DNA of 64,000 nucleotides from [Borrelia] turdi (GCF_008828755.2 NZ_QBLM01000001.1:248001-312000); one strand, 5' to 3'; positions 28,649 to 39,300 are shown, counted from the first letter of the stretch. The notes: a model not told the origin generated them from the sequence alone. A program made the numbers and translations.

Positions 28649-30508
28649 ATGCAAAATTTATTTTCAAAAAACTTGATTGTTTTAAATTACAATGCAACTA
28701 GCAAAGAAGATGTAATTAGAAAAATGGCTTGCATGCTTAATGAAAATGGATACTTAAATGACATGGAAGCATTTATAAAAGAAATTAAAAAAAGAGAAGA
28801 AATTAACGGGACAGGAATTGAAGAACATATAGCCATACCCCATGCAAAAGGTGATTTCATTAAAAAACATGGAATTGCCATTTTAAGAGTTAATGGCAAT
28901 GGATTTGACTTTAACTCTTCTGATCAAAAACTTTCAAAACTGTTTTTCATGATGGCTCTCCCTAAAGAAACTCCTAGTAATGCACACATAAAAGCTATAT
29001 CACATCTAAGTAATACTTTTAGTAATGACTTATTAAGGCATGAACTTATGAGCACAAATAATGAAAATAGATTTTTAGAAATAATTATGAGCAATAATAA
29101 TGTAAATGAATCTAATAATTTAAATACAAAAAAAGATTTCATTCTTGCCGTAACAGCATGTCCTGTGGGAATAGCTCATACTTATATGGCAGCAGAAAGT
29201 CTAAAAAAAGCGGCTTTAGAATTAAACATAAACATAAAAGTGGAAACAAATGGGTCTAGTGGAACCGAAAACCCAATAACAGAAGAAGAAATAAAAAATG
29301 CAAAAGGAATCATTATTGCATCTGGCAAGACTATCAACAAAGAAAGATTTAGCGGAAAACCTTTAATCGAAGTAGGCGTAAAAGACGGCATACACAAAGC
29401 AAAAGAGCTTATTCAAATAATTCTAAAAAACGAAGCACAAATTTACAACAAAAGTAATACAAATAAAACCGCCGAAAACCCTAAACAAAACCAAAAAACA
29501 GGAATTTATAAACACCTAATGAATGGAGTCTCATTTATGCTTCCATTTGTAGTCTCAGGGGGAATAATAATAGCAATATCATTTATGTTTGGAATTAAAG
29601 CATTTGACATAAACGACCCAAGCTACAATAAAATAGCAGATATTCTGATGCAAATCGGCGGTGGAAGCGCATTTGCTTTAATGATCCCAATACTTTCTGG
29701 CTATATTTCATTTAGCATAGCAGAAAGGCCGGGACTTGCGCCTGGAATGATTACAGGATTAATGATGAATAATGGAAATGCAGGATTTCTGGGGGGCATC
29801 TTAGCAGGATTTATTTCAGGATACGTTACACTAATTGTAAAAAAAATATCTGACAAAATCATTCCTAATAATTTAAGAGGAATAAATCCAGTATTAACTT
29901 ATCCTTTTTTATCAGTTATAATCTCAGGAATTTTAATATATGCGCTGCTTAGTCCAATAGCATTTATTAATGAATCAATAACAAATATACTAAATCAACT
30001 TAGTGGAACTAATATGGCAATACTTGGGGCTTTACTTGGAGGAATGATGGCAATAGATATGGGAGGACCTGTAAATAAAGCTGCATACGCATTTGGAATT
30101 GCAATGATAACTGCAAAAAATTATATTCCTCATGCAAGCATAATGGCAGGAGGAATGGTGCCGCCTATAGGAATTGCTATTGCTACAAGTTTATTTAAAA
30201 ATAGGTTCTCAAAAGAAGAAAGAGAATCTGGAAAAGTTTGTTATTTTTTGGGAGCATGCTTTATTACAGAAGGAGTAATTCCATTTGCAGCATCAGATCC
30301 TTTAAGAGTAATCCCTGCATGCATACTAGGTTCATCTGTGGGGGGATTTATTTCTGCACTTTTTTCGGTAGAAGTTATAGCACCTCATGGCGGAATATTT
30401 ATTCTACCAATAGTAGTAAACCCATTAATGTGGATAATATCTATCTTAGCAGGTTCAATTATAACGGCTGTTTTAATAGGAATTTTTAAAAAAGAATATA
30501 AACTTTAA
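28649..30508 (+). CDS. fruA: PTS fructose-specific EIIABC
   Basis: Takes up and phosphorylates fructose (product fructose-1-phosphate). About 619 residues in the order IIA-IIB-IIC: the IIA active histidine is in EEHIAIPHAKG (about residue 65), the IIB cysteine is in VTACPVGIAHTYMAAE (about 171), and the IIC membrane domain runs from about 290 to the end with GGNNA-type loops, PVNKAAYAFG and EGVIPFAA. A longer frame from GTG 28640 is open, but AAAGG at 28636-28640 fits the ATG at 28649 with eight-base spacing. Divergent fruK supplies the next enzyme. Related EII genes for mannose or fructose are known elsewhere in Borrelia, so the sugar is inferred from the family and fruK. Confidence 0.92.
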   Translation: MQNLFSKNLIVLNYNATSKEDVIRKMACMLNENGYLNDMEAFIKEIKKREEINGTGIEEHIAIPHAKGDFIKKHGIAILRVNGNGFDFNSSDQKLSKLFFMMALPKETPSNAHIKAISHLSNTFSNDLLRHELMSTNNENRFLEIIMSNNNVNESNNLNTKKDFILAVTACPVGIAHTYMAAESLKKAALELNINIKVETNGSSGTENPITEEEIKNAKGIIIASGKTINKERFSGKPLIEVGVKDGIHKAKELIQIILKNEAQIYNKSNTNKTAENPKQNQKTGIYKHLMNGVSFMLPFVVSGGIIIAISFMFGIKAFDINDPSYNKIADILMQIGGGSAFALMIPILSGYISFSIAERPGLAPGMITGLMMNNGNAGFLGGILAGFISGYVTLIVKKISDKIIPNNLRGINPVLTYPFLSVIISGILIYALLSPIAFINESITNILNQLSGTNMAILGALLGGMMAIDMGGPVNKAAYAFGIAMITAKNYIPHASIMAGGMVPPIGIAIATSLFKNRFSKEERESGKVCYFLGACFITEGVIPFAASDPLRVIPACILGSSVGGFISALFSVEVIAPHGGIFILPIVVNPLMWIISILAGSIITAVLIGIFKKEYKL

Positions 30509-30522
30509 TCGTTTATATTCTT
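30492..30522. terminator. Inverted repeat between fruA and the lipoprotein gene
   Basis: Perfect 12-base arms AAGAATATAAAC (30492-30503) and GTTTATATTCTT (30511-30522). A run of A before the left arm gives a T-rich tail for minus-strand transcripts, so it probably terminates the lipoprotein gene; it has no T-run for fruA. The left arm overlaps the fruA C-terminal codons. Confidence 0.7.
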
Positions 30523-30530
30523 AAGGTCTG

Positions 30531-31256
30531 TCAATAAGCTAATCTAAGTTTTATTGGTGTCTCAAGACTCAATCCTTTAACCATGTCTATCTCAAACTTT
30601 AGTGTGTTTGAGTTAATCTGTTTAAATCCAAAGTGTTCTTTAATATTTCTAGAAGTCTTAACTATAAGATTAAGTTTTGAATTGTCAATAAGTTCACTTG
30701 CCCTGGAAGTAAAATCTGATAAAAAATAAACCAAAACATCTTTATATTCTTCAGCAGACATTGGAATCTCATCTGATGGTAAAAGAGCAGCAAGTGCATC
30801 ACTAATATATTCTTTATTTTCATTAATATTCTTAGTAGCATTTTCCAAATTAATATTAAGTTCAATAATATTTTTACCGTCTTTTTTTTCAATCTTAAAC
30901 ACAGACATATCATGTTTTTCCATATAATCGCCCAAAATTTTAATTAAATTATCAAACTTAACAACTAAATTAATAGAATCTCCTTGGGTTTTAATACTCA
31001 AAAGCTTAAGCCCAAGTTTTTCCTCTCCATTTTTAAAGTATTTTTTTATTTCATCTACAGGGAAAAGAGGCATATTTGCAACTTCTTCTCCCAGCAAAGT
31101 TGTTAAGAGTTCTTTTCTAATTTTCTCAAATTCTCTATTAACATTAACAAATATTGAAACAATACCACTAATATCATCTTTTAACTCAATTTCAACATTA
31201 GAACTACAAGCAAAAAAAATAAACAATAAACTCAAACAGACAAAACGTTTTTTCAT
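30531..31256 (-). CDS. Putative lipoprotein of unknown function
   Basis: 241 residues beginning MKKRFVCLSLLFIFFACSSN, a spirochaetal lipobox with Cys17 as the likely lipidated residue. The mature part alternates amphipathic helices and strands, with SNVEIELKDDISGIVSIFVN after the cysteine and MSAEEYKDVLVYFLSD near 180. I do not recognise a family. It may face the periplasm or the surface; a Ser-Asn after the cysteine does not settle which. The start is ATG at 31256 preceded by AGGAG. It is a single gene between the fruA terminator and a divergent aminopeptidase 84 bases away. Confidence 0.88.
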   Translation of the reverse strand: MKKRFVCLSLLFIFFACSSNVEIELKDDISGIVSIFVNVNREFEKIRKELLTTLLGEEVANMPLFPVDEIKKYFKNGEEKLGLKLLSIKTQGDSINLVVKFDNLIKILGDYMEKHDMSVFKIEKKDGKNIIELNINLENATKNINENKEYISDALAALLPSDEIPMSAEEYKDVLVYFLSDFTSRASELIDNSKLNLIVKTSRNIKEHFGFKQINSNTLKFEIDMVKGLSLETPIKLRLAY

Positions 31257-31340
31257 AACAAACTCCTAACTAATATACAGCTAAAAACTATTATAATAGA
31301 ATATATAACTATAAAGCAATAAAATTAAAGGAGAATACCC

Positions 31341-32612
31341 ATGGTGCACGATAAAACATTAGAACCAAAATTTTTTCAAAGCCTACTAGACAATAGTCCT
31401 ACCCCTTATCACTTAGTAAACTATATTGAAGAGAAATTAATAAATTATTTTAATGCACAACAATTAAAACTTGATGAAAAATGGAAAATTGAAACAGGAT
31501 CGTATTACATAAAAAAAGAAGGAACTAGCCTTATTGCCTTTAATATTGATGTCGAAAAAAAACATGAACCGTTTCTAATAGCAACAGCACATACAGACAG
31601 TCCGGGATTAAAATTAAAAATAGATGCAACAGAAAAAACAGGTGATGTATTCTACAGTCATATTGAAGTTTATGGTAGCCCAATAATTTCTACTTGGGTT
31701 GACAGAGACTTAAGCTTAGCAGGGATTGTATATTTCAAAAAAAATGAGAATATTAATTCAAAATTAATCAATATTGAAAACATAGGAATTATTCCAAACC
31801 TTGCAATTCATTTAAACCGACAAATTAACGAAGGATTTAAATATAATACTCACGACAATTTAACAGTAATCAATAGCACTAAAAAAACAATAAAAGATAA
31901 TATCTTAGAACAACTTGGAATAGAATATGAAAATTTTCTATCTTGTGATCTAATATTCACAGAATCACAACCTTCTAAAATAATAGGAACTGAAGGAGAA
32001 TTTTTAGCTTCTAAAAATCTTGATAACAAATCAGGATGTCATGCAATCATGAACTCTTATATCTATACAAGCAATAATAAAAATAAAATAGCTGTATTTT
32101 TTGACAATGAAGAAGTAGGGTCTTTAACATCAAGAGGCGCTGATTCCAATTTTTTATCAGAAGTTTTAGAAAGAATTGATCTTGCTCTTAACTTAACCAG
32201 AGAAGAGCATCTAATAAAAATAAACAAATCATTTAATATATCGATCGACAGCGTTCACGGTATTCATCCAGGATATGCATTCAAACATGATCCAAACTAT
32301 CAAGCAACTTTAAGTAAAGGCGTAGTTGTAAAAAATAGCGCCAATTTCAGATACGCAACAACTTCAAAAGGATTTGCAAAATTAAAAAATTTGGCTATTA
32401 AAAGTAATATTAAGATTCAAGAAATAATAATGAAAGCAAATGTTCCTTCAGGCACAACAATTGGTCCAATATCAAATGCAAGAACAGGAATAGAAACTAT
32501 TGACATTGGAACACCAATGTGGGCAATGCACTCCCTACGCGAAACAGTATCAATAGCTGACCATATAGAAGCAATTAAATTGCTAAGAGCTTTCTTTGAA
32601 AAAGGAATTTAA
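31341..32612 (+). CDS. M18-family aspartyl/leucyl aminopeptidase
   Basis: Zinc aminopeptidase of 423 residues, cytoplasmic, removing N-terminal (often acidic or hydrophobic) residues from peptides. M18 hallmarks: SLLDNSPTPYHLV opening, metal ligand His in ATAHTDSPGLKLK near 81, FLASKNLDNKSGCHA with bridging Asp near 229, FFDNEEVGSLTSRGAD with catalytic Glu near 255, and TPMWAMHSLRE near 393 with the last histidine ligand. The start is ATG at 31341 after AAAGGAG. It precedes the RNase M5-like gene by two bases, so the two share a transcript. In peptide-auxotrophic Borrelia it would recycle imported peptides. Confidence 0.92.
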   Translation: MVHDKTLEPKFFQSLLDNSPTPYHLVNYIEEKLINYFNAQQLKLDEKWKIETGSYYIKKEGTSLIAFNIDVEKKHEPFLIATAHTDSPGLKLKIDATEKTGDVFYSHIEVYGSPIISTWVDRDLSLAGIVYFKKNENINSKLINIENIGIIPNLAIHLNRQINEGFKYNTHDNLTVINSTKKTIKDNILEQLGIEYENFLSCDLIFTESQPSKIIGTEGEFLASKNLDNKSGCHAIMNSYIYTSNNKNKIAVFFDNEEVGSLTSRGADSNFLSEVLERIDLALNLTREEHLIKINKSFNISIDSVHGIHPGYAFKHDPNYQATLSKGVVVKNSANFRYATTSKGFAKLKNLAIKSNIKIQEIIMKANVPSGTTIGPISNARTGIETIDIGTPMWAMHSLRETVSIADHIEAIKLLRAFFEKGI

Positions 32613-32614
32613 AA

Positions 32615-33166
32615 TTGGAAAAAATACAAGAAATAATTGTAGTTGAGGGAAAAGATGATCTTAAAAGGATAAAAGAATCTTTTGACTGCACAGTAATAGA
32701 AACAAAAGGATTTGCTTTGAAAAGCGAAACCATTAAATTGCTAAAAAAAGCCTTAAAATACAAGGGAATAATAATATTAACAGACAGCGATAAATCTGGA
32801 AACATTATTAGACAAAAAATAGTCAAACATCTAGGAGAAAATAATAAAATCAAACATGCATATCTTAATATTAAAGACACTGAAGTTGAATCAGTAAATA
32901 AAACAGAAATAATAAAAATACTTAAAAAAATTGGAACTTTCTCTAAAGATGAAGATGCTCAAAAAGATTTATTAAAATTAAGCGATTTATTAGAACTTGG
33001 CATAATAGGAGAAAACTCAAAAGAAAATAAACAAAAAATACAAACACACCTTTGCTTGGGATATAGTAACAGTAAAAAACTCTTAGAAAGACTCAATTAC
33101 TTTAAAATAACAAAAATGGAACTAAAAACTCAATTAGCTTTAATTAACTCCCCCAGAAGGACTTGA
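32615..33166 (+). CDS. rnmV: Toprim protein, ribonuclease M5-like
   Basis: A 183-residue Toprim-domain protein resembling RnmV, the enzyme that matures 5S rRNA precursors in Firmicutes. It shows EIIVVEGKDDLKRIKESFDC (Toprim Glu, residues 6-25), IETKGFAL, and IIILTDSDKSGNIIRQKI (DxD motif near 55-60). The C-terminal domain is shorter than some relatives. The start is TTG at 32615 with AAAGGA eight bases upstream; no ATG is close. Its final codons and TGA stop (33164-33166) lie on the strand opposite to the 3' end of tRNA-Asn. Small primase-like roles for such Toprim proteins cannot be excluded. Confidence 0.83.
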   Translation: MEKIQEIIVVEGKDDLKRIKESFDCTVIETKGFALKSETIKLLKKALKYKGIIILTDSDKSGNIIRQKIVKHLGENNKIKHAYLNIKDTEVESVNKTEIIKILKKIGTFSKDEDAQKDLLKLSDLLELGIIGENSKENKQKIQTHLCLGYSNSKKLLERLNYFKITKMELKTQLALINSPRRT

Positions 33167-33219
33167 ACCTCCGACCTAGTGGTTAACAGCCACCCGCTCT
33201 ACCACTGAGCTATAGGGGA
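33148..33219 (-). tRNA. tRNA-Asn (GTT)
   Basis: 72-base cloverleaf on the minus strand: acceptor TCCCCTA pairs with TGGGGGA, discriminator G, anticodon loop CTGTTAA giving GTT, and T-loop GGTTCAAGTCC. Its 3' 19 bases overlap the end of the converging Toprim gene. It has its own promoter just upstream. Confidence 0.97.
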
Positions 33220-33236
33220 AATTGAACACTAGCAAT

Positions 33237-33265
33237 ATTATCTTAAATTTCAAAATTTTTGTCAA
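33237..33265 (-). promoter_or_regulatory. Promoter of tRNA-Asn
   Basis: On the minus strand TTGACA (33265-33260), a 17-base spacer and GATAAT (33242-33237), five of six to consensus. The predicted start is about ten bases before the tRNA. The -35 hexamer contains the TGA stop codon of the upstream amidase gene. Confidence 0.87.
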
Positions 33266-35358
33266 TTATTTTCTAATATTTTTAAAATCCCATTAGCAAG
33301 AATTTTGGAATCTTGATCTCTAAGCTTAGAAGATCTAATAGACCAAGCTTCTTCTGGAAATGCTAGATTTCTAACTTCTATTAAAAGCTTAGTCATTACT
33401 ATATTGTTTCTTAAAACATGAAGATTTTGACCCTTAATATAAAAACTTCTTTTCATTCCTTCTGTAATTTTTTCTGCTACAGACTTTGAATGAATATCAT
33501 ATTTTTTTTCGTCATCTTGTTGATAATAAAATCCCATACTCTTAGGGGCTCCAACGCTATTATCCGCATGTAGACTAAAAAAGGCTATATCCTTATCTTT
33601 AATATTTTTATATTTACTAACAATGTTTTTAACAACGACCAATCTTTTTTTAAGGCCCGATGGAGTGCCGCTTATCCAGGAATCAACAGTATCATTTTTA
33701 TTGAGATCATAATCATTGTAAACCTCATTTTTAACATTAACAAAAGTATTGTTGGCAAAAACACTATTCCTAATTAAATGATCGGGGGCTAAAATAGTAA
33801 GTTCAACATTAGCTCCTTCTTCTTTAAGATACACATAAAGCCTTAAAGCAATATCATACACATATTCATCTTCAACAACAAAAACTTCGTTTCCAAGACC
33901 ATCTCTGGACTTAACAATAGCTCCAGGATCAAGACCCCCGTGGCCAGGATCAAGAATTATTAACTTATCTTTAAGCCTTGATCCTTTATTAAACCTAGAA
34001 TTTACTAACTTTTCAAAACTTTTGAAAAGTTGAGTAGCCTTTTTATAAGAATTTAAAGGAGAATGCCAATCTTCTGAATAAAACTCACTTGGCTGACTTA
34101 TCTTTTTCGGCCTATACCAATAATAGAAATCACCAACAACTTCAAATATTGGTATTTTGGAGTCTAAAATAACCAAAGAGTTAATATCAAAAAGGCCTCG
34201 ATTAGAAGTAATCTCAAAAGTATTTAAATTTAACTTTTTGTTTTTACTTGAAGGAAGATTAACTATTGTTTGAAATTTATCAGAAGAATTAAAGCTAGAA
34301 TCAACCTTATTTTTAATGTAAGAATCTTTTTTAGATTTAATTACAGGAGAATCAAGTAAAAGTTTTTTATCAAAAATTTTCAATTTTTGATCATGCATAA
34401 TACTGTTACCACTTAAATTATTCCAATTTTTAAGATCCTCAATTAAAACACCGTAATGTCTGGCAATGCTATACAAAGTCTCCCCTATAGCAACTGAATG
34501 ATAGATAAACTGATTATTTGTTTCTTTTTCGATTTTCAAATCTCTCCCAACAGGCTTTTTCAAATCATTATTTGCAATCTTTAAAACATTTAACAATGAA
34601 CCTGCTTTAAGATTAACAGCGCGATTGCCATTAAGAGCTACAAGATCCTTAGCAGTAACACCATAAATATAAGCTATTCTACCAAGGGTTTCTCCTTTTT
34701 TAACATAATGAAAACCAACATTCTTAGTAGCTTTCTTTAAAAAAAGCTTTTGGCCAATCTTTAATTTATCATCATTAAGAAAATTAAATTTTAAAATATC
34801 TTTAGAACTAATATCAAAATCCTGAGAAAGTTTTGAAAGTGAATCACCTTTCTTAACTACATAAGGCTTTAAAAAATCAGGCTCAGTTAATACAAGCTTC
34901 ATCCCAACCTTAAGATCTTTAGATCGCAAATCATTCCAAGCTATTATCTCTTCTTGACTTACCCCAACAAGCTTTGAAACACTCTCAACAGTGTCGCTCT
35001 CTTTTACAGTGTAAAGAATTGCACCTCTTTTAACATATTCTAACGAATCAAGAGAATGATTGCCCTTATAACTAATATTTTGATCTAAATTGGAATCACT
35101 TGGAATAATTAATATTTGGCCTATCCTAATATTGTCAACATTAAGCTTATTAATTTTTTTAAGATCTTTTACTTTAACTTTATGTTTAATTGCAATTGAA
35201 AAAAGGGTATCTCCTTTAACAACCTTATACTCAAAATCAGCATTAAGACTAGCAGGATTTATTATTAAAAAATAAAATAATATAATAAGTTCTATAATTT
35301 GCAAAATACAAAAAGTTTTATTTTTCCTTAATGCCAGTATTTTGAACAATGTAGTCAT
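33262..35358 (-). CDS. N-acetylmuramoyl-L-alanine amidase with five LysM repeats
   Basis: Exported peptidoglycan hydrolase, 698 residues, that would cleave the amide between muramic acid and the stem peptide, probably in cell separation. Residues about 17-40 form a signal/anchor helix (ending ASLNA). Five LysM modules follow (starting near 43, 112, 166, 216 and 288), each with the [YH]xVxxGDTLxxIA pattern. After a Ser/Lys linker comes an Amidase_3 domain from about 465: LDPGHGGLDPGA with the first zinc His, VEDEYVYDIA with a Glu ligand, FFSLHADNS with the second His, and LIEVRNLAFPEE with the catalytic Glu. Its start overlaps the end of the upstream gene by 41 bases, so the two are translationally linked. 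Confidence 0.93.
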   Translation of the reverse strand: MTTLFKILALRKNKTFCILQIIELIILFYFLIINPASLNADFEYKVVKGDTLFSIAIKHKVKVKDLKKINKLNVDNIRIGQILIIPSDSNLDQNISYKGNHSLDSLEYVKRGAILYTVKESDTVESVSKLVGVSQEEIIAWNDLRSKDLKVGMKLVLTEPDFLKPYVVKKGDSLSKLSQDFDISSKDILKFNFLNDDKLKIGQKLFLKKATKNVGFHYVKKGETLGRIAYIYGVTAKDLVALNGNRAVNLKAGSLLNVLKIANNDLKKPVGRDLKIEKETNNQFIYHSVAIGETLYSIARHYGVLIEDLKNWNNLSGNSIMHDQKLKIFDKKLLLDSPVIKSKKDSYIKNKVDSSFNSSDKFQTIVNLPSSKNKKLNLNTFEITSNRGLFDINSLVILDSKIPIFEVVGDFYYWYRPKKISQPSEFYSEDWHSPLNSYKKATQLFKSFEKLVNSRFNKGSRLKDKLIILDPGHGGLDPGAIVKSRDGLGNEVFVVEDEYVYDIALRLYVYLKEEGANVELTILAPDHLIRNSVFANNTFVNVKNEVYNDYDLNKNDTVDSWISGTPSGLKKRLVVVKNIVSKYKNIKDKDIAFFSLHADNSVGAPKSMGFYYQQDDEKKYDIHSKSVAEKITEGMKRSFYIKGQNLHVLRNNIVMTKLLIEVRNLAFPEEAWSIRSSKLRDQDSKILANGILKILENN

Positions 35359-36280
35359 AAATTATCCAATAATAATCATATTTTTTGAAGAAAAAAGTAT
35401 ATCTTTTGGAAATATAAAAATGCCCATCGTCAAAATATAAATCAGCAATCACTTTACCCGCAGTATCAGAATAAGTTGTCTCAATAATAGAAAATTCATT
35501 TGGTGCTTTTGCAATATCTGAATTATTAGAATTCCACAAATATTCCTTATATTCTTCAACTACATTTTTATTAGAAGCAGATGATAACTTTTGCTTGTAA
35601 AGATATGCCTTGCCTTTGTCATTTAATAATAAGCCTTCAATATCAAGATATAAAAAGAATTTTTCTTTTTTTCCAAGCTGCAATGCCTTTAATAAATATT
35701 TGACAATCTCATCAGGAGACAGTTTTTTCTTTCTTAAGATATCTTGAATATCCTTATTTTCAGACAAATTAACAAGATCTACACTCCCTGGATTTTCATC
35801 AAAACTATCATTTAAAAAAAGTGTAATAATATTGGATTCTTTTTTCTTAGATGGATCTGAAATGTCTGGGAAAAAAATACCCTTAACAAAATAAACTCCA
35901 TCCTTACTAAACTTAACAAATTGATTTAAGTTAATAACTACAGAAAACTTTTCATTAGGTCTTAAGCTCATATTCCTAACAGGAATAGCAACATTTTTAG
36001 ATCTCCTTTTAACATATTCAATAGGTCTTTTAACTTTAATATTGGTGGTATCAGTAACATCAAAATCAAAGCCATAAGAATTAATATCACCTATTTCTAA
36101 GGTTAAAACACTGTCAGATAAATTACTAAGAGAAACTTCAACAAAAACATTACTATTGATGCGATAAATAGATTGATTAAAAAACTTAATTTTAAAATCA
36201 AGGCCTTTGTAATCCCCTGCAAACAAAACAAAAGAAATATTTGTAAAAAAGATACAAAAAAGCAATTTTCTAATTTTCAT
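35318..36280 (-). CDS. Exported protein of unknown function, partner of the LysM amidase
   Basis: 320 residues with a signal peptide (MKIRKLLFCIFFTNISFVLF, cleavage likely near AGD at 22). The first 140 residues read as a beta-sandwich (SIYRINSNVFVEVSLSNLSD, RPNEKFSVVINLNQF), like domains that carry extracytoplasmic adhesion or chaperone roles. The C-terminal part, after a helical KKKLSPDEIVKYLLKALQLG segment, has a compact strand-rich domain ending FFFKKYDYYWIIYDYIVQN. I do not recognise a family. Its 3' end overlaps the amidase start by 41 bases, suggesting coordinated production and perhaps a periplasmic partnership, which is inference. The start ATG follows GAGG. Confidence 0.85.
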   Translation of the reverse strand: MKIRKLLFCIFFTNISFVLFAGDYKGLDFKIKFFNQSIYRINSNVFVEVSLSNLSDSVLTLEIGDINSYGFDFDVTDTTNIKVKRPIEYVKRRSKNVAIPVRNMSLRPNEKFSVVINLNQFVKFSKDGVYFVKGIFFPDISDPSKKKESNIITLFLNDSFDENPGSVDLVNLSENKDIQDILRKKKLSPDEIVKYLLKALQLGKKEKFFLYLDIEGLLLNDKGKAYLYKQKLSSASNKNVVEEYKEYLWNSNNSDIAKAPNEFSIIETTYSDTAGKVIADLYFDDGHFYISKRYTFFFKKYDYYWIIYDYIVQNTGIKEK

Positions 36281-36376
36281 AAGCTCCCCTCAAAACCTAA
36301 CCATATTATATATAAAGAAAGTAATAATACTTATAGTATATTATTATACTAAATTAATTAAACAAAAAGGTAAAAA

Positions 36377-39300
36377 ATGAATATATATGAAGAACTAACA
36401 ACAATATTAAAAAATAATTCCAATTTAAAAAAAATAAAAGAATTTTTAGAACAAAATACATCTTTTTCATTAACAGGATATGAAGGCTTTTTCAAAGCTT
36501 TCTTAATTAAAAAAATCCAAGAATATAGCAAAACCGGAAAAATAATATTAATAATTAAAGACGAACATACATTAGATCAAATCAAAAATGATTTAAAAGT
36601 AATTACAAATCAAATCTTTGAGCTCAACTATTTTAGTCCCCTTATATATAAAGACATTGGCTCAAAAAATACAATCTTCAACGAAAGAACCAAATTCTTA
36701 ATCAATTTTTATAAAAAAAATCCTGGCATATATATTACAGTCTTAAAATCATTACTCAGTAAAATACCTGATAAAAATACAATACTGAAGAATATATGTA
36801 AAATTCAAAAAAATACAAAGATTAATACAACAGATATTGAAAAAACTCTTATAACGTTAGGATATGAAAAAACAGCACTAAGAGTAACAATCCCAGGAGA
36901 ATTTACAATAAAAGGAGAAATTATAGACTTATACCCTTTTGGAGAAGAAAGCCCAATAAAAATTGGGCTAAACTTCGACAAAATAGAAGAAATAAGAAAA
37001 TTTGATCCTTTAACCCAACTAAAACAGGATAATGAAATTTTAGAATTCCAAATTGTTCCAAAAAAAGAAATCATTTGGAATAATGAAGTTATTAATAACT
37101 TAAAAACAAAAATTAAATCTGTTGAATATAAAAAGATTCTTGAAGAGCTGAATTTTAAAAAAGAAGCAAAAACAGAAGAAATGTTTTATCCACTAGTAGC
37201 AAATACCTACTTAATCGATGAAATTGAAAATAACACGCCTATTATAAACCTTGAAATTAACAATTTCGAAAAAGAAATTGAAAAAATACATCAAGAATAT
37301 GAAAAGCTTTATAAAGAAGCAAAAGAAGCTGGTAAAAATACAATTGATCCAAAAAGAATTCTCCTAAATTCTAAAACCTTCACTCTAAAAAGTGATGTTT
37401 TATTTTCAAAGATTAAAAGCTCTAAATTCAAAGAAGTCATAGAATTTAAAATTGAAAGTGAGAGAAGTTTTTTCTCAAATATTATGCTTACAAAAGAAGA
37501 ATTTAAAAATTGGTTAAACAATGGATTTAAAATCATTATTGCAGCAGAATCTGAATCACAAAAAGAAAAACTTAAATACATTTTCAAAGAATTCCCAAAA
37601 ATATCAATTGAGGTTTTAAAAATATCCAGCTCTTTAATAATAGAAAAAGAAAAAATTGCTATTATCCTTGAATCAAACATCTTTAATACAGGGCAAAAAA
37701 TAAACAGAGCCTTTGAATCTTCAAAAACAAAAGCTATTGACTCTTTTATTGAGATTGAGAAAAATAGTCATGTAGTTCACATAAACCATGGAATTGGTAT
37801 ATTCAGGCAAATAAAAAGAATAAAAACAAGCTCTCTTGAAAAAGATTATATTGAGATTGAATACGCTGAAGGAGAAAAATTATTTATTCCAATTGAACAA
37901 ACAAATTTAATCCAAAAATACATTGGGAGTGATCCCAAAAACATTAAATTAGACAAAATCAGTTCTAAAACATGGATAAAAAATAAAGCAAACGCAAAAA
38001 AAAGAATCGACGAGATTGCCGACAAATTAATAGAACTTTATTCAAAAAGAGAAAGCATTAAAGGTATTAAATACCCAAAAGACAACGAATTACAATTATT
38101 ATTTGAATCTGAATTTCCATACGATGAAACTCCAGATCAAATAACAGCAATAAAAGAAATCAAAGAAGACATGATGAGTTTCAAAGTGATGGATCGTCTT
38201 CTTTGTGGAGATGTTGGATTTGGGAAAACTGAAGTCGCAATGAGAGCCGCATTTAAAGCTGTAATGGGGAATAAACAGGTTATTGTACTTTCCCCAACAA
38301 CCATCTTGGCAGAACAGCATTTCAATACATTCAAAAAAAGATTCAAAAATTATCCAATCAAAATCGAAGCATTAAGCAGATTTGTAAATAATAGCTCAGA
38401 AAAACGAATTTTAAAAGAATTGAAAAGCGGAGAAATTGATATAATAATAGGAACACATAAAATTTTTTCAAAAAAATTTACTTGCAAAAATTTAGGATTA
38501 ATAATAATTGATGAAGAGCAAAGATTTGGTGTAAAGGAAAAAGAAAAACTTAAAGAAATAAAAATTTCCGTTGATTGCCTTACTCTTTCTGCAACACCAA
38601 TTCCCAGATCTCTTCACATGTCACTAATTAAACTTAGAGATATTTCTGTTTTAAAAATTCCGCCTAAAAACAGAGTAAAAATAGAAGCTTATTTAGAATC
38701 GTTTAGTGAACTTTTAATAAAGCATGCAATTGAAAGTGAACTATCTAGAGATGGTCAAGTTTTTTTAGTAAATCATAATATTGAAGAACTGTATTATTTA
38801 AAAACGCTAATTGAAAAATTAACTCCTTATGCGAGAATTGCAATAATTCATGGAAAACTAACAGGAGACGAGATTGAAAACATAATGCACAATTTTATTA
38901 AAAAAGCGTATCAAATTTTATTAGCAACAACAATAATTGAAAATGGAATAGACATTCCAAATGCAAATACAATAATAATTAATAATGCAAACAAGTTTGG
39001 ACTTGCACAATTATATCAGCTAAAAGGAAGAGTTGGAAGAGGATCCAAGAAAGCTTATGCTTATTTTTTGTACCAAGATAGTGAAAAACTAAATGAACGC
39101 TCTATTGAAAGACTAAAAGCAATAACCGAATTTTCAGATCTAGGATCAGGATTTAAAATAGCAATGAAAGATATGGAAATAAGAGGTGTTGGAAATTTGC
39201 TTGGTAGAGAACAACATGGAGAAATTGAATCGATTGGATTGGATTGCTATCTAACAATGCTAAATAAGGCAATTGAAAAGAAAATGGGGAAAACCCCATC

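Noticed and set aside
30238-30489. 83-codon Cys/Ser-rich plus-strand frame within fruA
   Set aside because: It lies in another frame of the well-conserved IIC domain and has no ribosome site.
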